Assembly: GCA_012103455.1 (NCBI GenBank)
Contig: WLWT01000003.1
Span: 620,001-684,000, forward strand
Direction: 5' to 3'
Source of the DNA: Gammaproteobacteria bacterium
Lineage (GTDB): Bacteria > Pseudomonadota > Gammaproteobacteria > HK1
Length of the DNA: 64,000 bases
Shown here: one piece after another, positions 9,601 to 17,874 of the stretch
Layout of the letters: each line of letters starts with the position of its first letter
Numbering within the stretch: position 1 is the stretch's first letter
The notes under the pieces: model-generated
Databases searched by the model: none
Told to the model about the DNA's origin: nothing
What the model saw: only the letters and a program-made list of their open reading frames with translations
Position numbers and translations under genes: made by a program

Positions 9601-10063
9601 AGCGTGTGTTCTTCTCATCCCCGGTGTCTTGTTCTTCTTCGCGCTCGAACTCAGCCGTATAGTTTTCTTCCGCCGCGATGAGGTCTCGTTTTTCGGCTTT
9701 AGCCTCATCGCCTAGAGATTCCCCCAGCGGTTTGACGCTGAGCCAACAAGGTTCTAGGGGATGGCTGACCAGCGGCTCATCAGGCCATTGCACTTTGATC
9801 TGTTTTTTATCCTCATTAGGTAGATGCATCATGGGCCGGTCCGCACCGGTAGCGGTGAGATCCGGCGCTTTGTTGTAGATCCACTCGAACGAAACCTCGG
9901 TCAGCTTCTCCAGGTTTCGCAGTGCAACCTTTTGATGTCCGCCAAAACCCTGGCCTTGAGGATAGGAGGCATACGGTTTGGCCACCGGATCGTGCAGCAG
10001 TTGCACGATTTTGCGCTGCCAAAATTGCAACTTGCTGATGTTTTGACCGGATCGTTTAGACAT
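6647..10063 (-). CDS. cmr2: Cmr2 (Cas10), type III-B large subunit with GGDD cyclase motif
   Basis: This 1138-residue Cas10-family protein nucleates the Cmr complex and, on target binding, can make cyclic oligoadenylate. Near the N-terminus is LLHDPVAK (His24-Asp25), the HD-like motif. A Cys4 zinc-binding element lies around residues 520-575 (CTRCG … CGVCAVKRF), and the palm motif YAGGDDVLAL is near residue 850. Because GGDD is intact, signal synthesis is plausible. No CARF-type effector is recognisable nearby. The start ATG lies only 10 bases from a MITE, and no good ribosome-binding site is visible. Its stop overlaps the cmr3 start. Confidence 0.93.
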   Translation of the reverse strand: MSKRSGQNISKLQFWQRKIVQLLHDPVAKPYASYPQGQGFGGHQKVALRNLEKLTEVSFEWIYNKAPDLTATGADRPMMHLPNEDKKQIKVQWPDEPLVSHPLEPCWLSVKPLGESLGDEAKAEKRDLIAAEENYTAEFEREEEQDTGDEKNTRYPDDPIWQDADGLKNRHLMLWRSTQEALRQRAAGAPVQRRLWQIMPADSRAPDHAIWDHNRLASALAFIPKAPTQKANADHHICAPWLFRFELGPVGRFISESRSSSDLWMSSFLLAEMSWSAMQPIVAHYGPDCIIYPDLRGNPRADVWLAQCQSELDPSKLAKDLRILPEELEHPGTYAAVLPNTFTAILPLGGGDDQAGHLEPLETFAKRAQEAVEQRWQALSAQVESWLLVQRGEGTWQETFKRHAGRSPFACTWVALRWSTPLRISDARALFGPALPASAPPISTKDRAAVETREEKLRAWVSATDWGRYTEARRVFTHTNPGLMKQSSGHDYALLHHQLRIRHQLRKQENSEPALSEESGENCTRCGRRQALYNHEQGHHNDRARTFWHPPPSHKWYDKNRLNPGNEGTERLCGVCAVKRFLVEAGTDDGELTDRELTGINPVWAGYGWRLDQICDADGRARVPFPSTATIAAVKYVRQLCLAAQRDEAKHQRIRTAMNAVVQAYTDTEAGLIRTGFARALGALAEFGGPRANPLAFRLTTLDTQNAVFPHTLEIAIRRAEQADQARVGALKTLHEAVRELRRATDQESIDPPESRIAVIRLDGDHMGRLLLGDAAQIQAQWRHILHPQALQQIRQHPHLIDSGWLDLLHQPRLMGPSLHAVISRMLAQFSHRLVPWVVEREFSGRLFYAGGDDVLALAPASDALGIAARLRQLFSAAWVIDTQPQISAWDYRHGSVAATHDPERARGRFLIPARPAEHGTPVVLPLGADDIEDAVGGEARIDWAGQESGEILPMLGAGVTLSAGIAYGHFKTSLRFLLDQSKHLLETRAKAQAGRNAIALSLSSRNGVKAEALLKDSSNVPGCAADGAPCSAYERMQKVIEGFKSGLLPGRLPYKLQQSAPLLAPLDEKGSQPSPHLEQLLRGVFRTALESNPATAAQKAACSACSLWRDGWQHQPGRAEGALLIARALARQQEEEE

Positions 10064-10073
10064 AGCTACTTCA

Positions 10074-10213
10074 GGGCGCCTCTAACGATAGTCATTGTTT
10101 CGTGAGTGCAAGGAAGCACCGCGCGTACAACCGCAGTGTATAGGTCATACCTGAGGATTCGAGCACGGCGCTGACGCCGCAATCGCGGAAAAAGTGCATT
10201 TTTAGGGGTGCCC
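10074..10213. repeat. MITE-like repeat, copy 2, between cmr1 and cmr2
   Basis: A full 140-bp copy with ends GGGCGCCTCTAACGATAG and …CATTTTTAGGGGTGCCC. The flanks TTCA/TTAA are near-identical 4-mers. It begins 10 bases upstream of the cmr2 ATG and ends 6 bases from the cmr1 stop, so it splits the cmr operon without breaking a gene. It may weaken cmr2 translation or add a stem-loop to the message. Confidence 0.88.
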
Positions 10214-10219
10214 TTAAGC

Positions 10220-11440
10220 TCATATGAACAATTTGCTGGCCCCGTGGTGCTGCATGAATACATCCAATGTGCCGCCCTGCGATGAGCAGGGGCCGTGGTG
10301 CTCAAGTGGCGGCAAAGGCTTTTGGTGGCGGCGCGTGGCGACCGGTTGGTCGATCCCCGGTACGCTGCCATCCATGCGCAACAGCAGCGGCAGCAAACGT
10401 TCGCCAGCCACGATAGGCCGCAGCAACAGCAGGCTGCCATGGCGTTGACCGGGCTTGGCACCGTCAACGAAAGGAACGATTTCAATGGCCTCCCGTTGCC
10501 GGTAAAACCGGAACGTGAGCGGCAGGCCGAAAGTGGCGCGTTCGGGTGTATGTTGCATGTGGCCGCCATGGCGCAGCGCGCTGCGCGCATGGCTGCGATC
10601 CGGCTCGTAGCACTGCCTGAAGCTGTGCATCGCGCTGCCGAGTTCTGCTAGACAATGGTGCCACTGTTGGTGTTCGAATGATTTGGACAGCAACGCGAGG
10701 GTGGTGGCTTCACCTAGATAGGGGTGCTTGGGTGGGCCCCCTGCTCGCAGTACTTTATCGTCGGGGGCACCGAACCACCGTTGAATTTGCGCAACTGTTT
10801 GGCGCAATTGCCGCAGCCAGGCGGCGCCCTCGTTGTTCTGTGCGAGCAAGGGCAGGGCTTGCAAAATGGGCGCGAGGGTCGCGGCGTTAACGCCAGCTTG
10901 CGGCGTTTGCGGATCGATGCGCCACTGCATGAGTTGCAGCGCACCAAACCCGCGCCTGGCTCTGGAGCCGGCGGCGCCTACATGGCCCAACAACCAAACG
11001 CAGGCCAGTACTCGACGCAACATATCTGCCGATGGTTGCTTAACAAAGAACAGTTGCAGCTCGAAAGTATGTTCGGGTTGAATGAATTGACGTTTTCGGC
11101 CGCCGCTTAGATCGAAAGGATAAGACAGGTATTTAAGGCCCAGGTGTTTAGGGCCGTCAATGCGGCCGTTGCGGCCGGAGGGTGAAAACGCAGCGGTGCT
11201 CCAATCGCGCGTACACGGCGTGGGACCGTCAACTCGCAAAGCGAATGCGCCGCGCCCGTGCTGCCCGCCTGCGGCACCGAACAGTTTGGCCTCCTCTTTG
11301 GCGCAATAAGGTTTGATGGCACGAAACCACCACCGCAACAAGGCTTTGAATGCCGGCGCGCGCAGCTCTGGAGCGTCATCCGCGCCCGCCATGAATAATG
11401 GTGTAATGACTTTGAATTGCGCATTGATCTGCACCCACAT
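10220..11440 (-). CDS. cmr1: Cmr1, type III-B RAMP subunit
   Basis: This 406-residue RAMP protein would sit next to Cmr6 at the 3' head of the type III-B complex. The start is typical of Cmr1: FKVITPLFMAGADDAPELR followed by FKALLRWWFRAI. A glycine-rich RAMP loop (VGAAGSRARRGFGALQL) lies near residue 160. It is first of the cmr genes on the minus strand and is preceded by a purine-rich GGGAGAG site. The gap to the upstream ATPase remnant is about 55 bases, so the ATPase module may once have been co-transcribed with it. Confidence 0.9.
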   Translation of the reverse strand: MWVQINAQFKVITPLFMAGADDAPELRAPAFKALLRWWFRAIKPYCAKEEAKLFGAAGGQHGRGAFALRVDGPTPCTRDWSTAAFSPSGRNGRIDGPKHLGLKYLSYPFDLSGGRKRQFIQPEHTFELQLFFVKQPSADMLRRVLACVWLLGHVGAAGSRARRGFGALQLMQWRIDPQTPQAGVNAATLAPILQALPLLAQNNEGAAWLRQLRQTVAQIQRWFGAPDDKVLRAGGPPKHPYLGEATTLALLSKSFEHQQWHHCLAELGSAMHSFRQCYEPDRSHARSALRHGGHMQHTPERATFGLPLTFRFYRQREAIEIVPFVDGAKPGQRHGSLLLLRPIVAGERLLPLLLRMDGSVPGIDQPVATRRHQKPLPPLEHHGPCSSQGGTLDVFMQHHGASKLFI

Positions 11441-11711
11441 AAGCTGGATCTCTCCCCGGTTGCCGCGCTGAATTATCCGCTCAGCGCGCCCATTTCAGTG
11501 CGCCCATTCATGCCCCTTGAGTGCCGCCTTGAATAGGTCTGCGGCCCGTTCACTTTCATTGCTGTTATCGTATTCCAGTTGTTCGATGACGGGGCCTGTT
11601 GCCGGGCGCCAATCCACGAAACGCAAAATACGCAAGCTGCGTCCAGGTGGCGGCGCCAGTAGCTCAAGCAGATGATTGCTCAGGTCTTCATGGTGGCTGG
11701 CGATGAAAATT

Positions 11712-13028
11712 GGTTCTTCCGGGTTTAGTGTGGGTGAAGCTCCAGTCTCCCACAAAAGAACATGATTGCTGTCTTCAAGTTCTCGGTATTCCGATGGCCA
11801 CGAGCGTTCCGTCGGACGGTCTGGATCTTGCTGTTCATCCCCTCGGCCACTCCGTTGGTCACACGATGTCGGAGATAGTTGAGAATCCCTTCGAGATGAT
11901 TCTTGACCGTCAACGCAACCGTCTTGATCGGCTCCAGTTGGCTGCGTCTCGCCCCACCGAACCAGCGTTGGAAGAACTCGCGCCCCGCTTCGACGCTGGG
12001 AGCCTCCCAGAGTTCGCCCAACATTTCTTTAATGGACCACGCGCGACCGGTCTTCAGGTTCACAGCCTTCAGGCTTTCAAAAGATTCCTTCCGTTTTTCC
12101 GGGAGGTTCTTCTCGGAATAAAGCCACAAATACTTCGTGCCTTTGAGGAGAGCGATCCCTTCTGCCTTCAGAGTTCGATTTTCCTCGCGCCGCACCTTGT
12201 CGACTGCCTTATTGACGGGCTGCGCAATGTGGAATCGATCAAACACAATCTTGTCTTTCGCCAGCGGAACCGTCTCCACGGTCGCCAGGTAGAACGGCTC
12301 CCACATGTCCATCGAGATGGCTTCGATCGCACCGAACTGCGCCGGCGTCAGCCTCTCGTAATACTCCACAAGACTCGCTTTGGTCCGCTCTTGGGAGATA
12401 TGGACGACGGACGAATGGTCGAGATCGTAGACGAGGGTGAAATAGTTGTGGCCCTTCTTGTACGCCTTCTCGTCGACCCCGACTCTTTGTGGGAGCTTCG
12501 TCGCCTTTGCGTTCTCGTCCCCGAGCGACGGCGCGTTGCATGATACCGAAGGTCTCGTCCCAAGAGAGACCGTTGAGACGTCGGGCTCCTTCCACTGTCT
12601 CGCACTGTTGGAGCGTGTCGATCACATGGCTCTCCATCAGGGTTGTGAACCGGGACGATCCCTCTGCCCAAGGGGCTTGGACTTGGCGAACCCCGTGCTC
12701 TGGACCCTTCACTCTCGGCAGCCTCGCATGAATCCACGTCTTGTATTCGAACAAGTCTCGATGCCTCCAAGCCCGTTCTCTTCCGTGGTCGTAGCAGGGC
12801 AGTTCCTGATCGCAATCTGGACACTTCCATTTGGTCCCTTTCTGGTGCTCAAGCCAGACATGCACTTCTTTCGCCTCTTCGTCGACATCGACGTGATGGA
12901 CGCCCCAAGGGGCTACGAGAGAGAGGACGGCTTCTAAAAATTGGTGCTCAGTCATTCTGGGCTCTCACTGGGGACTGGAAAGTTTAATCAGGAGAGAATA
13001 CAATACCCATTCAAAATCCGGAAGAACC
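11712..13028 (-). mobile_element. ISL3-family insertion sequence (1317 bp)
   Basis: The ends are imperfect inverted repeats beginning GGTTCTTCCGG. It is flanked by a perfect 8-bp direct repeat, TGAAAATT, at 11704-11711 and 13029-13036. Eight-base duplications and this end sequence suit the ISL3 family. It sits inside the ABC ATPase gene. Confidence 0.93.
11725..12955 (-). pseudogene. ISL3-family transposase, frameshifted
   Basis: The N-terminal frame from ATG 12955 has the ISL3 zinc-binding pattern (WKCPDCDQELPCYDH) and helix-turn-helix region. Near 12490 the frame changes, and the DDE catalytic part continues to 11725 (SMDMWEPFY, VFDRFHIAQPVNKAVD, then NGVAEGMNSKIQ). Combined length is about 410 residues, full size for the family. 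The single frameshift suggests this copy no longer moves on its own. Confidence 0.88.
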
Positions 13029-14914
13029 TGAAAATTTGCCGGTAACAATCGCTCTCTTGCGCTTGCCCGTACGCCAGTTGCCGCCACAAGATGACCTCCC
13101 GGGATAAATTACTCAGATCATATCCCGCCGATACATCGTCCAGCAGTAAAATCCGGTGCGGCAGAAAACGGCGTAAATACAGATTTTGGGCAACTAACAA
13201 AGAAACGCCTAGCTGACTTTTTTGACCGCCGGACAGGTGCATTAAGGAACGGCCATCGTCCGCTCTGATCGCCAGGCGCAACGGACTGTCATCGGCATTC
13301 GCCCGGTTCAGTTTTCCGTCTTCAGACAGACGAAACGGATACAAACCATCGACCATGCGAAAGCGTTGGACAATGTAATTGAGCGTGTCAGTTAAACCCG
13401 CAAGATACTCTGGAGTGCGGGTTATTTCATCAAGTAGCTCGTAGGCACCGCGTAAGCTTTGATCACGCTTTTGTAGTCTGCTCTTTTTGCTCTTGAAGTC
13501 ATCGAGTTGGCGGGCTCTATGAGTCCACTCGCAATCCGCTGCCCATGCGGTGGCGAAGTCGTGCCAAATCCCTTTCACAAATAGCTCTTGCTCGATGTTC
13601 TCCAACGCGCGTAATTCTTCGGATTTGCGAAGCGCTCTATTCTCTTTCTCTAGCTTGGCTTTTTCGTTGGCAAGCTTCTCACGCCGCCGTAGCGTTTCGC
13701 TTATTTCATTCCACCAGTATTCCAAGCATTCGGCGAGTGCAGCCGCGTGTGCTGTGTCTACGGCAAGAAACGCTTCTTGCAAATCCTCAATGCGGCCTTT
13801 TTCTACGCCGCGCTCGCGCAGTGCCGTTTTGTTACCCCAACGCTTGGCATTGTCACGAAGTGAACGCAGCACGGCCAAGGCATCGCAATGTCTATTTCCA
13901 TCTGCATCCAAAAACCATTTATTGACTATTTCCAGAGACGGATGCTGGGTGTCGATCGTTTTTATGCTGGCGTCGATTTGGGCAATTTTGGCCTGAACTG
14001 CTGCTTGCTCGTTCGCCTCATCACCGGCACGTTGTTTAGCAACGTTGATGAGGTGGTCCAGATCTGCCCGTAAGCGTGAGCGAAGTGTCCGAATTGATGG
14101 CTCTGCCGTAGCAAGGGATGCATTGCTTGGTAACTTCGCCGCGGATTTGAAAGTGTCTAGCAGAAACGACTCGGCGCTGCTCTGGCCGGCGCTTGGCACC
14201 ATTGGCGGCAGTTCCGGCCATCCTATTGCCCGCTGTTGGAAGGGTTCATATTGACCGAAGAAAAGAGGGTACGCTTGGCGTAACCGTTGCGGATGGTTGG
14301 GGTTGTTTTCGATATCGGCGATATTTTTGTCCAGCGAACGGATCGATTCACCAAGGTCCTGTAACGCCGTGTTCGATGCAGGATCCAATGTGCTCAGCAA
14401 AGCCAAAATTGCCGCATGTGGTTTTTCGACCACATCGCGTAGCGTGCGCCCCGACGCGGATTCATCGAATAATCGATTCACATACTCGGGGAAATAACCG
14501 CAAAGCCGGAAGGCCAACTCCGGGTCGTCAATGAGGCTGGAATGGGAAAAACCGTCAGGCCGTGGAAAAGGATCAAGCGCTCCCTTCGAGGAAGGTTCCG
14601 GATAATCCCATTCGACTCTAAATGTTCGCGGTTGCTGTGCGCATTTGCATTGGATTTCAATGGCGCCCTGCCGTTGATAGCAGCCATTGCGCTTAGAGGT
14701 CAGGGCTTGCCGCCAGTTCGGCAAAAAAGTGTGACCGGTTAAGATAGCTAGTAGTGCTTCCAATAAGCTACTTTTGCCGAAGCCGTTCGGTGCTTGGATC
14801 AGCACAATGTCTGCATCCACATCCAGCTTATGTTGACCGATGAAGCCGCGGAAGTTCTCCAGCGTGAGAGAGGTAATTTTGGATAGACTATCCATCTTCG
14901 TTTAGTGCCCCGGC

Positions 14915-15040
14915 TTATTCAGGCGCGAGATAATGTTTTATGCGTTGTTCCATCTGCGCCTTGTTTTGTGGCGTTGAGCCGCCTACCAATGGCACTAATG
15001 TGGTTAGCTCATCCATCAGCACCGGGTCAATGCCCCTGGC
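14915..15040 (-). pseudogene. ABC-3C-like middle component, C-terminal fragment
   Basis: Forty-one sense codons and a TAA end 19 bases before the ATPase start. The fragment has no start codon of its own. It begins right at a TTGA (15041-15044) next to a MITE end, and continues in frame the protein begun at 35396 on the far side of a 19.8-kb insertion. The two together give 216 residues. The fragment reads ARGIDPVLMDELTTL… and ends with a helical QMEQRIKHYLAPE. Confidence 0.8.
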
Positions 15041-15044
15041 TTGA

Positions 15045-15119
15045 GGGCACCTCTAAAAATAGTCATTGTTTCGTGAGTGCAAGGAAGCACCGCGCGCAGA
15101 ACCGCAGTGTATAGGTCAT
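15045..15119. repeat. MITE-like repeat, left half
   Basis: The first 75 bases of the 141-bp element are interrupted at ATAGGTCAT by an IS-type end. Its right half is at 34799-34871. Confidence 0.9.
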
Positions 15120-15261
15120 CACTGCTGTCCCATAGAGCATACTAACCCTTTGAAATTTCTGGAAAAACTGTTTTCATGTCTCAAACACAATGTCATAGTC
15201 AATTTTTTATGTAAATCAATAGGTTATACGCTGTGTTTAACTATTTTGTGGGACAGCAGTG
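15120..15261. mobile_element. 142-bp internally deleted IS4-type element
   Basis: It has 13-bp inverted ends, CACTGCTGTCCCA and TGGGACAGCAGTG, identical to those of the full element at 33518-34798. The AT-rich inside is unrelated and non-coding. The left flank is ATAGGTCAT and the right flank ATAACAAGT, so it is not a simple insertion: it forms the left boundary of the composite element. Confidence 0.8.
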
Positions 15262-15559
15262 ATAACAAGTGGGTCAACGCGACGGCCAAGAAGCGGTGCT
15301 TCTTGGTGCCCTCCGCGCTCCGGCGGCAAGTGAGCTACACCGCTGAGGGATCCCGACGAAATCATGCGTTGTGAGCCTGTTCGACAAGGTCGCGCAGATT
15401 TCGTTTCGAGTCAATGAGTTCGCTCGCGCTGGTCGTATAATCAGTTCGCTTTACCACTTCGAGAGCTAGAAAAGGAATTGATAATACGTTGCGTTGAGTG
15501 ACGGTATTGGCTTGGAAATGGCGATGCTATTGCATGGATTTGGCGTGAAGACCCATCCA
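15262..15559. other. Stretch without a recognisable gene
   Basis: A short open segment at about 15263-15373 (VNATAKKRCFLVPSALRRQ…) looks like the tail of a lost gene, but I cannot assign it. The rest shows no coding or repeat signal. Confidence 0.4.
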
Positions 15560-16076
15560 TCACAGGCCAATCGATGCCCAGGCGGCGAGGAGGGTCAAGA
15601 CATTGAACCGTTCGATGTTTCGGCTGCGTGCCGTAGCGAGCACAAAACCGAACGGATTAAAGTTGCGGTCACGAAAAGCCAGTTCAATCTGCATTCGTCT
15701 ACCGTACCAAGCGGTGATAGCCTGTGGGCCGAACAGTTCGGGCGGCCAGTGTGTCGCGATGAGCCAAGGCTTGGATTGCTGTTTGCCAAACACCTCGGCT
15801 TGCGCGTGTCCGCGCGTGCGGTTGGGGTGACGATGGGCAGGCGTCTTTTTCACCAGATGGAGGTGGCATCGGTCTGGCGTCCTAGATGCCATTTGAACGC
15901 TTCCAAGAGGTTTTGGTTTGCGCCTGGCGTTGACGCAGCGACCAAGAGAGGTAACCGAGAGTTGGCGGCCACGAACTCAACGCATCGACGGCGCAGGAAA
16001 GAGCAGCGCTGCGTGAGCGATGACATCCAGGAACGGAGTTAAAGACAGACTTGTGCAATACCCGGTCAACGCGCAT
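15560..16076 (-). pseudogene. IS4/IS10-type transposase remnant
   Basis: An N-terminal fragment (16076-15882, RVDRVLHKSVFNSVPG… CAVDALSS) and a C-terminal fragment (15892-15560) are in different frames, with the catalytic middle missing. The C-terminal part keeps the YREK-type motif (WYGRRMQIELAFRD). It is too short for an IS10-like transposase (~400 aa) and dead. Confidence 0.75.
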
Positions 16077-16084
16077 GATGTTTT

Positions 16085-16282
16085 CACCCGGTCATTGAAT
16101 GGTTTAGCGACGAAGATTTAATCAGAAAAGCTGATCCGGACGAAGGCTATAGCCTTTACGTCGTTACTACGGCTTCATTTGGGCGATTCCTGGGAGAAAC
16201 GGAAAATCTCTGCGAGTACATCTGGCGTCTCCAATTCGTTCTGCCCTGGATCGGCGGAATCGAGGAGGAAGATGATTCGTGA
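16085..16282 (+). other. Open frame lacking a start codon, possible gene remnant
   Basis: Sixty-five codons read HPVIEWFSDEDLIRKADPDE…, ending in an acidic tail before TGA. An in-frame stop sits just upstream and there is no ATG, GTG or TTG. The composition looks like a small soluble protein such as an immunity protein, but I do not recognise a family. Confidence 0.3.
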
Positions 16283-16440
16283 GAGAGCGATCGACCTACC
16301 AGAAGAATACTGGCTTGGAAATCGCAGATAACAAGTGGTTGCAGCCGACGACCATTCCGCTACGTGAAATGTCCGCGGCTGAACCATCCCGTTAAGTGTC
16401 TCAATCGTGTCAGGGCAACAAAATCATAAAGGGATAAATT

Positions 16441-16815
16441 ATGACTTTAGCTAGAACAGCTTCAATTATTTATATTCTTTGGGGGCTTTTACATGTTGTA
16501 GCAGCTTTTAAAGTTTACACTCTAGGTCAAAGCCTTGAACCCAGTATGCTTCAAGGGCGCATTTTCCAAAATGCTTGGAATCTATTGTTTTTCGCCATAT
16601 TCGGCACTGTAGTGGCAATAAAACTAAATTGGAAAAATAGCAAACTAGGCTATTGGTTAAATTGTATTGTAGTAAGTGCAGGCGACATCGGGTTTGTGTT
16701 ATTCGTCCTTGTGCCTGGTTATTTACCAATTATACCTGGTGCTCTAGGTCCAATACTGTGGCTAGTTGCGCTTGCTATTTCAACGGTAGCTTTATCGCGT
16801 GAAAAAGCCACTTAA
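16441..16815 (+). CDS. Small four-helix membrane protein in an integron-type cassette
   Basis: This 124-residue protein has four hydrophobic segments (about residues 5-25, 45-62, 72-92, 97-118) and short charged ends. It is markedly AT-richer than the flanking genes. It is followed directly by an attC-like hairpin whose first bases include the stop codon, and a core-site-like GTTAAGT lies 44 bases before the ATG. This is the normal layout of a single-gene integron cassette. Family not recognised; function unknown. Confidence 0.7.
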   Translation: MTLARTASIIYILWGLLHVVAAFKVYTLGQSLEPSMLQGRIFQNAWNLLFFAIFGTVVAIKLNWKNSKLGYWLNCIVVSAGDIGFVLFVLVPGYLPIIPGALGPILWLVALAISTVALSREKAT

Positions 16816-16918
16816 CAAGGCGTTCAGTTGCAGCCTAAAGCGCGCCTCGGTTTGTGGCCGCTGCGCTTTTACCACGAACCAAGCCGCACTTTAGTCTGCA
16901 ACTTAATTGGTGTTATGC
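16812..16918 (+). other. attC-like integron recombination site
   Basis: It begins ACTTAACAAGGCG, matching the RYYYAAC core, and ends GGTGTTATGC, one base off GTTRRRY. The inner arms GTTGCAGCCTAAAG / CTTTAGTCTGCAAC pair almost perfectly, with a further paired stem inside. About 107 bp, within the attC range. No integrase gene is in the window. Confidence 0.75.
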
Positions 16919-16934
16919 CTAAAAGAGGGAATAA

Positions 16935-17345
16935 ATGCCAACACTGAAAAATCGAATGATATTCATTAGTCATGCATGGCAATACAACGGCCACTATTGG
17001 AAGTTGGTAAATTGGTTTAACGAGAAACCGAATTTCTCATGGAATAATTGCAGCGTACCAAGCCATGATGTTCTTACAGACAAAACACCGAAAGGTCTTA
17101 GCGAAGGTATGACAAGGCAGATGCGCCCTGCACAGGTAGTTATAATCCTGGGTGGTATGTACGCAGCTCATAGCAGTTGGATTGATTATGAAATTCAGGA
17201 AGCTCAAAGGATGGGAAAATCAATAATTGGCGTTAGGCCGTGGGATCAGCAGCGTGTTCCACTTAATGTGCAAAATGCGTCATCAATTCCTATGGTTGGT
17301 TGGAATCGGGCAAGTGTAATACAGGCTGTAAGAAACCTGACATGA
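16935..17345 (+). CDS. TIR-like (ThsB/DUF1863-type) protein
   Basis: The 136-residue protein starts with a β-strand typical of TIR folds (RMIFISHAWQYNGHYWKLVNWF) and has a conserved VVIILGGMYAAHSSWIDYEIQEAQRMGKSIIGVRPW region. This is the DUF1863 / Thoeris-ThsB-like branch, whose members make NAD-derived signals after phage sensing. The possible catalytic acid is the Glu in DYEIQEAQ. It overlaps the next gene as ATGA, so the two form a coupled pair. Composition is AT-rich like the preceding cassette. Thoeris itself would need ThsA, which is absent, so the partner SLATT protein is the likely effector. Confidence 0.8.
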   Translation: MPTLKNRMIFISHAWQYNGHYWKLVNWFNEKPNFSWNNCSVPSHDVLTDKTPKGLSEGMTRQMRPAQVVIILGGMYAAHSSWIDYEIQEAQRMGKSIIGVRPWDQQRVPLNVQNASSIPMVGWNRASVIQAVRNLT

Positions 17346-17779
17346 ATGAAGAAGGATACCTAAAAGAACGCCTTGATGACCAATTGACATGGTATAGCAA
17401 GAAAAGCCAACATAACCGAAAATGGTTTAAGCGCCTTAGGTTGATGGAAATTGTGTCTGCTGCGCTAATCCCATTTTTGTCTGGCATGGGAGACAAAGTT
17501 GCATACTCTCAATGGATAATAGGTGGTCTTGGTGTTGGTATTGCAATCGCAGCGGCAATCACTGCTTTATTCAAATATCAGGAAAACTGGATTGAATACC
17601 GAACAACGGCTGAGCAGTTGAAACACGAAAAGTACGTTTATCTTACCAATGCGAAGCCTTATGACACAGAAGAAAAATTTCATTTATTAGTGGAGCGTGT
17701 TGAGTCACTTATCTCAAAGGAAAACTCAGCGTGGGCTTCCATGGCAAGAAAACAAAGTAATGTTGAAAAAAAGGCATAA
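17342..17779 (+). CDS. SLATT-domain (DUF4231-like) membrane protein, partner of TIR
   Basis: It is called from the ATG overlapping the TIR stop. The longer upstream frame is not needed. The 145-residue protein has a charged N-terminal helix, two transmembrane segments (about residues 38-54 and 58-76) and a long soluble C-terminal helix (YRTTAEQLKHEKYVYL…). This is the SLATT layout predicted for membrane effectors of nucleotide-signalling defence systems. In the pair, the TIR protein would make the signal and this protein would open or disrupt the membrane. No attC is seen downstream. Confidence 0.75.
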   Translation: MNEEGYLKERLDDQLTWYSKKSQHNRKWFKRLRLMEIVSAALIPFLSGMGDKVAYSQWIIGGLGVGIAIAAAITALFKYQENWIEYRTTAEQLKHEKYVYLTNAKPYDTEEKFHLLVERVESLISKENSAWASMARKQSNVEKKA

Positions 17780-17874
17780 AAAAGCCATAAACACGGATCG
17801 CAAAAAGCGCCGGGAAGTTCACCCAGCCGGAGCGCAACAAGGCAAGAAATGAGTCCGAAGTCTGGCGCAATGCC

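Larger units (their letters stand above)
11495..14895 (-). pseudogene. SMC/RecF-like ABC ATPase of an ABC-3C-type system, split by an IS
   Basis: The N-terminal part (14895-13029) has Walker A APNGFGKSS (residues 35-43), a long coiled-coil middle (about 330-480), the signature HLSGGQKSQ and Walker B RILLLDDVSAGYDL. An ISL3 element then interrupts it. The C-terminal part (11703-11495) begins with the H-loop segment FIASHHEDL. Removing the IS plus one copy of the 8-bp duplication joins them in frame as YRQIFIASHH, giving 691 residues. The stop is about 55 bases before cmr1. By length, coiled-coil architecture and neighbours it fits the ATPase of ABC-three-component conflict systems. As sequenced, the ATPase lacks its H-loop and is presumably inactive. 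Confidence 0.85.

Noticed and set aside
11441..11494. Separate small gene between cmr1 and the ATPase remnant
   Set aside because: Too short and without a ribosome site; it is simply the leader of cmr1.
17342..17779. Thoeris system
   Set aside because: The TIR protein is ThsB-like, but no ThsA (SIR2-SLOG or other) gene lies next to it; the partner is a SLATT membrane protein instead.
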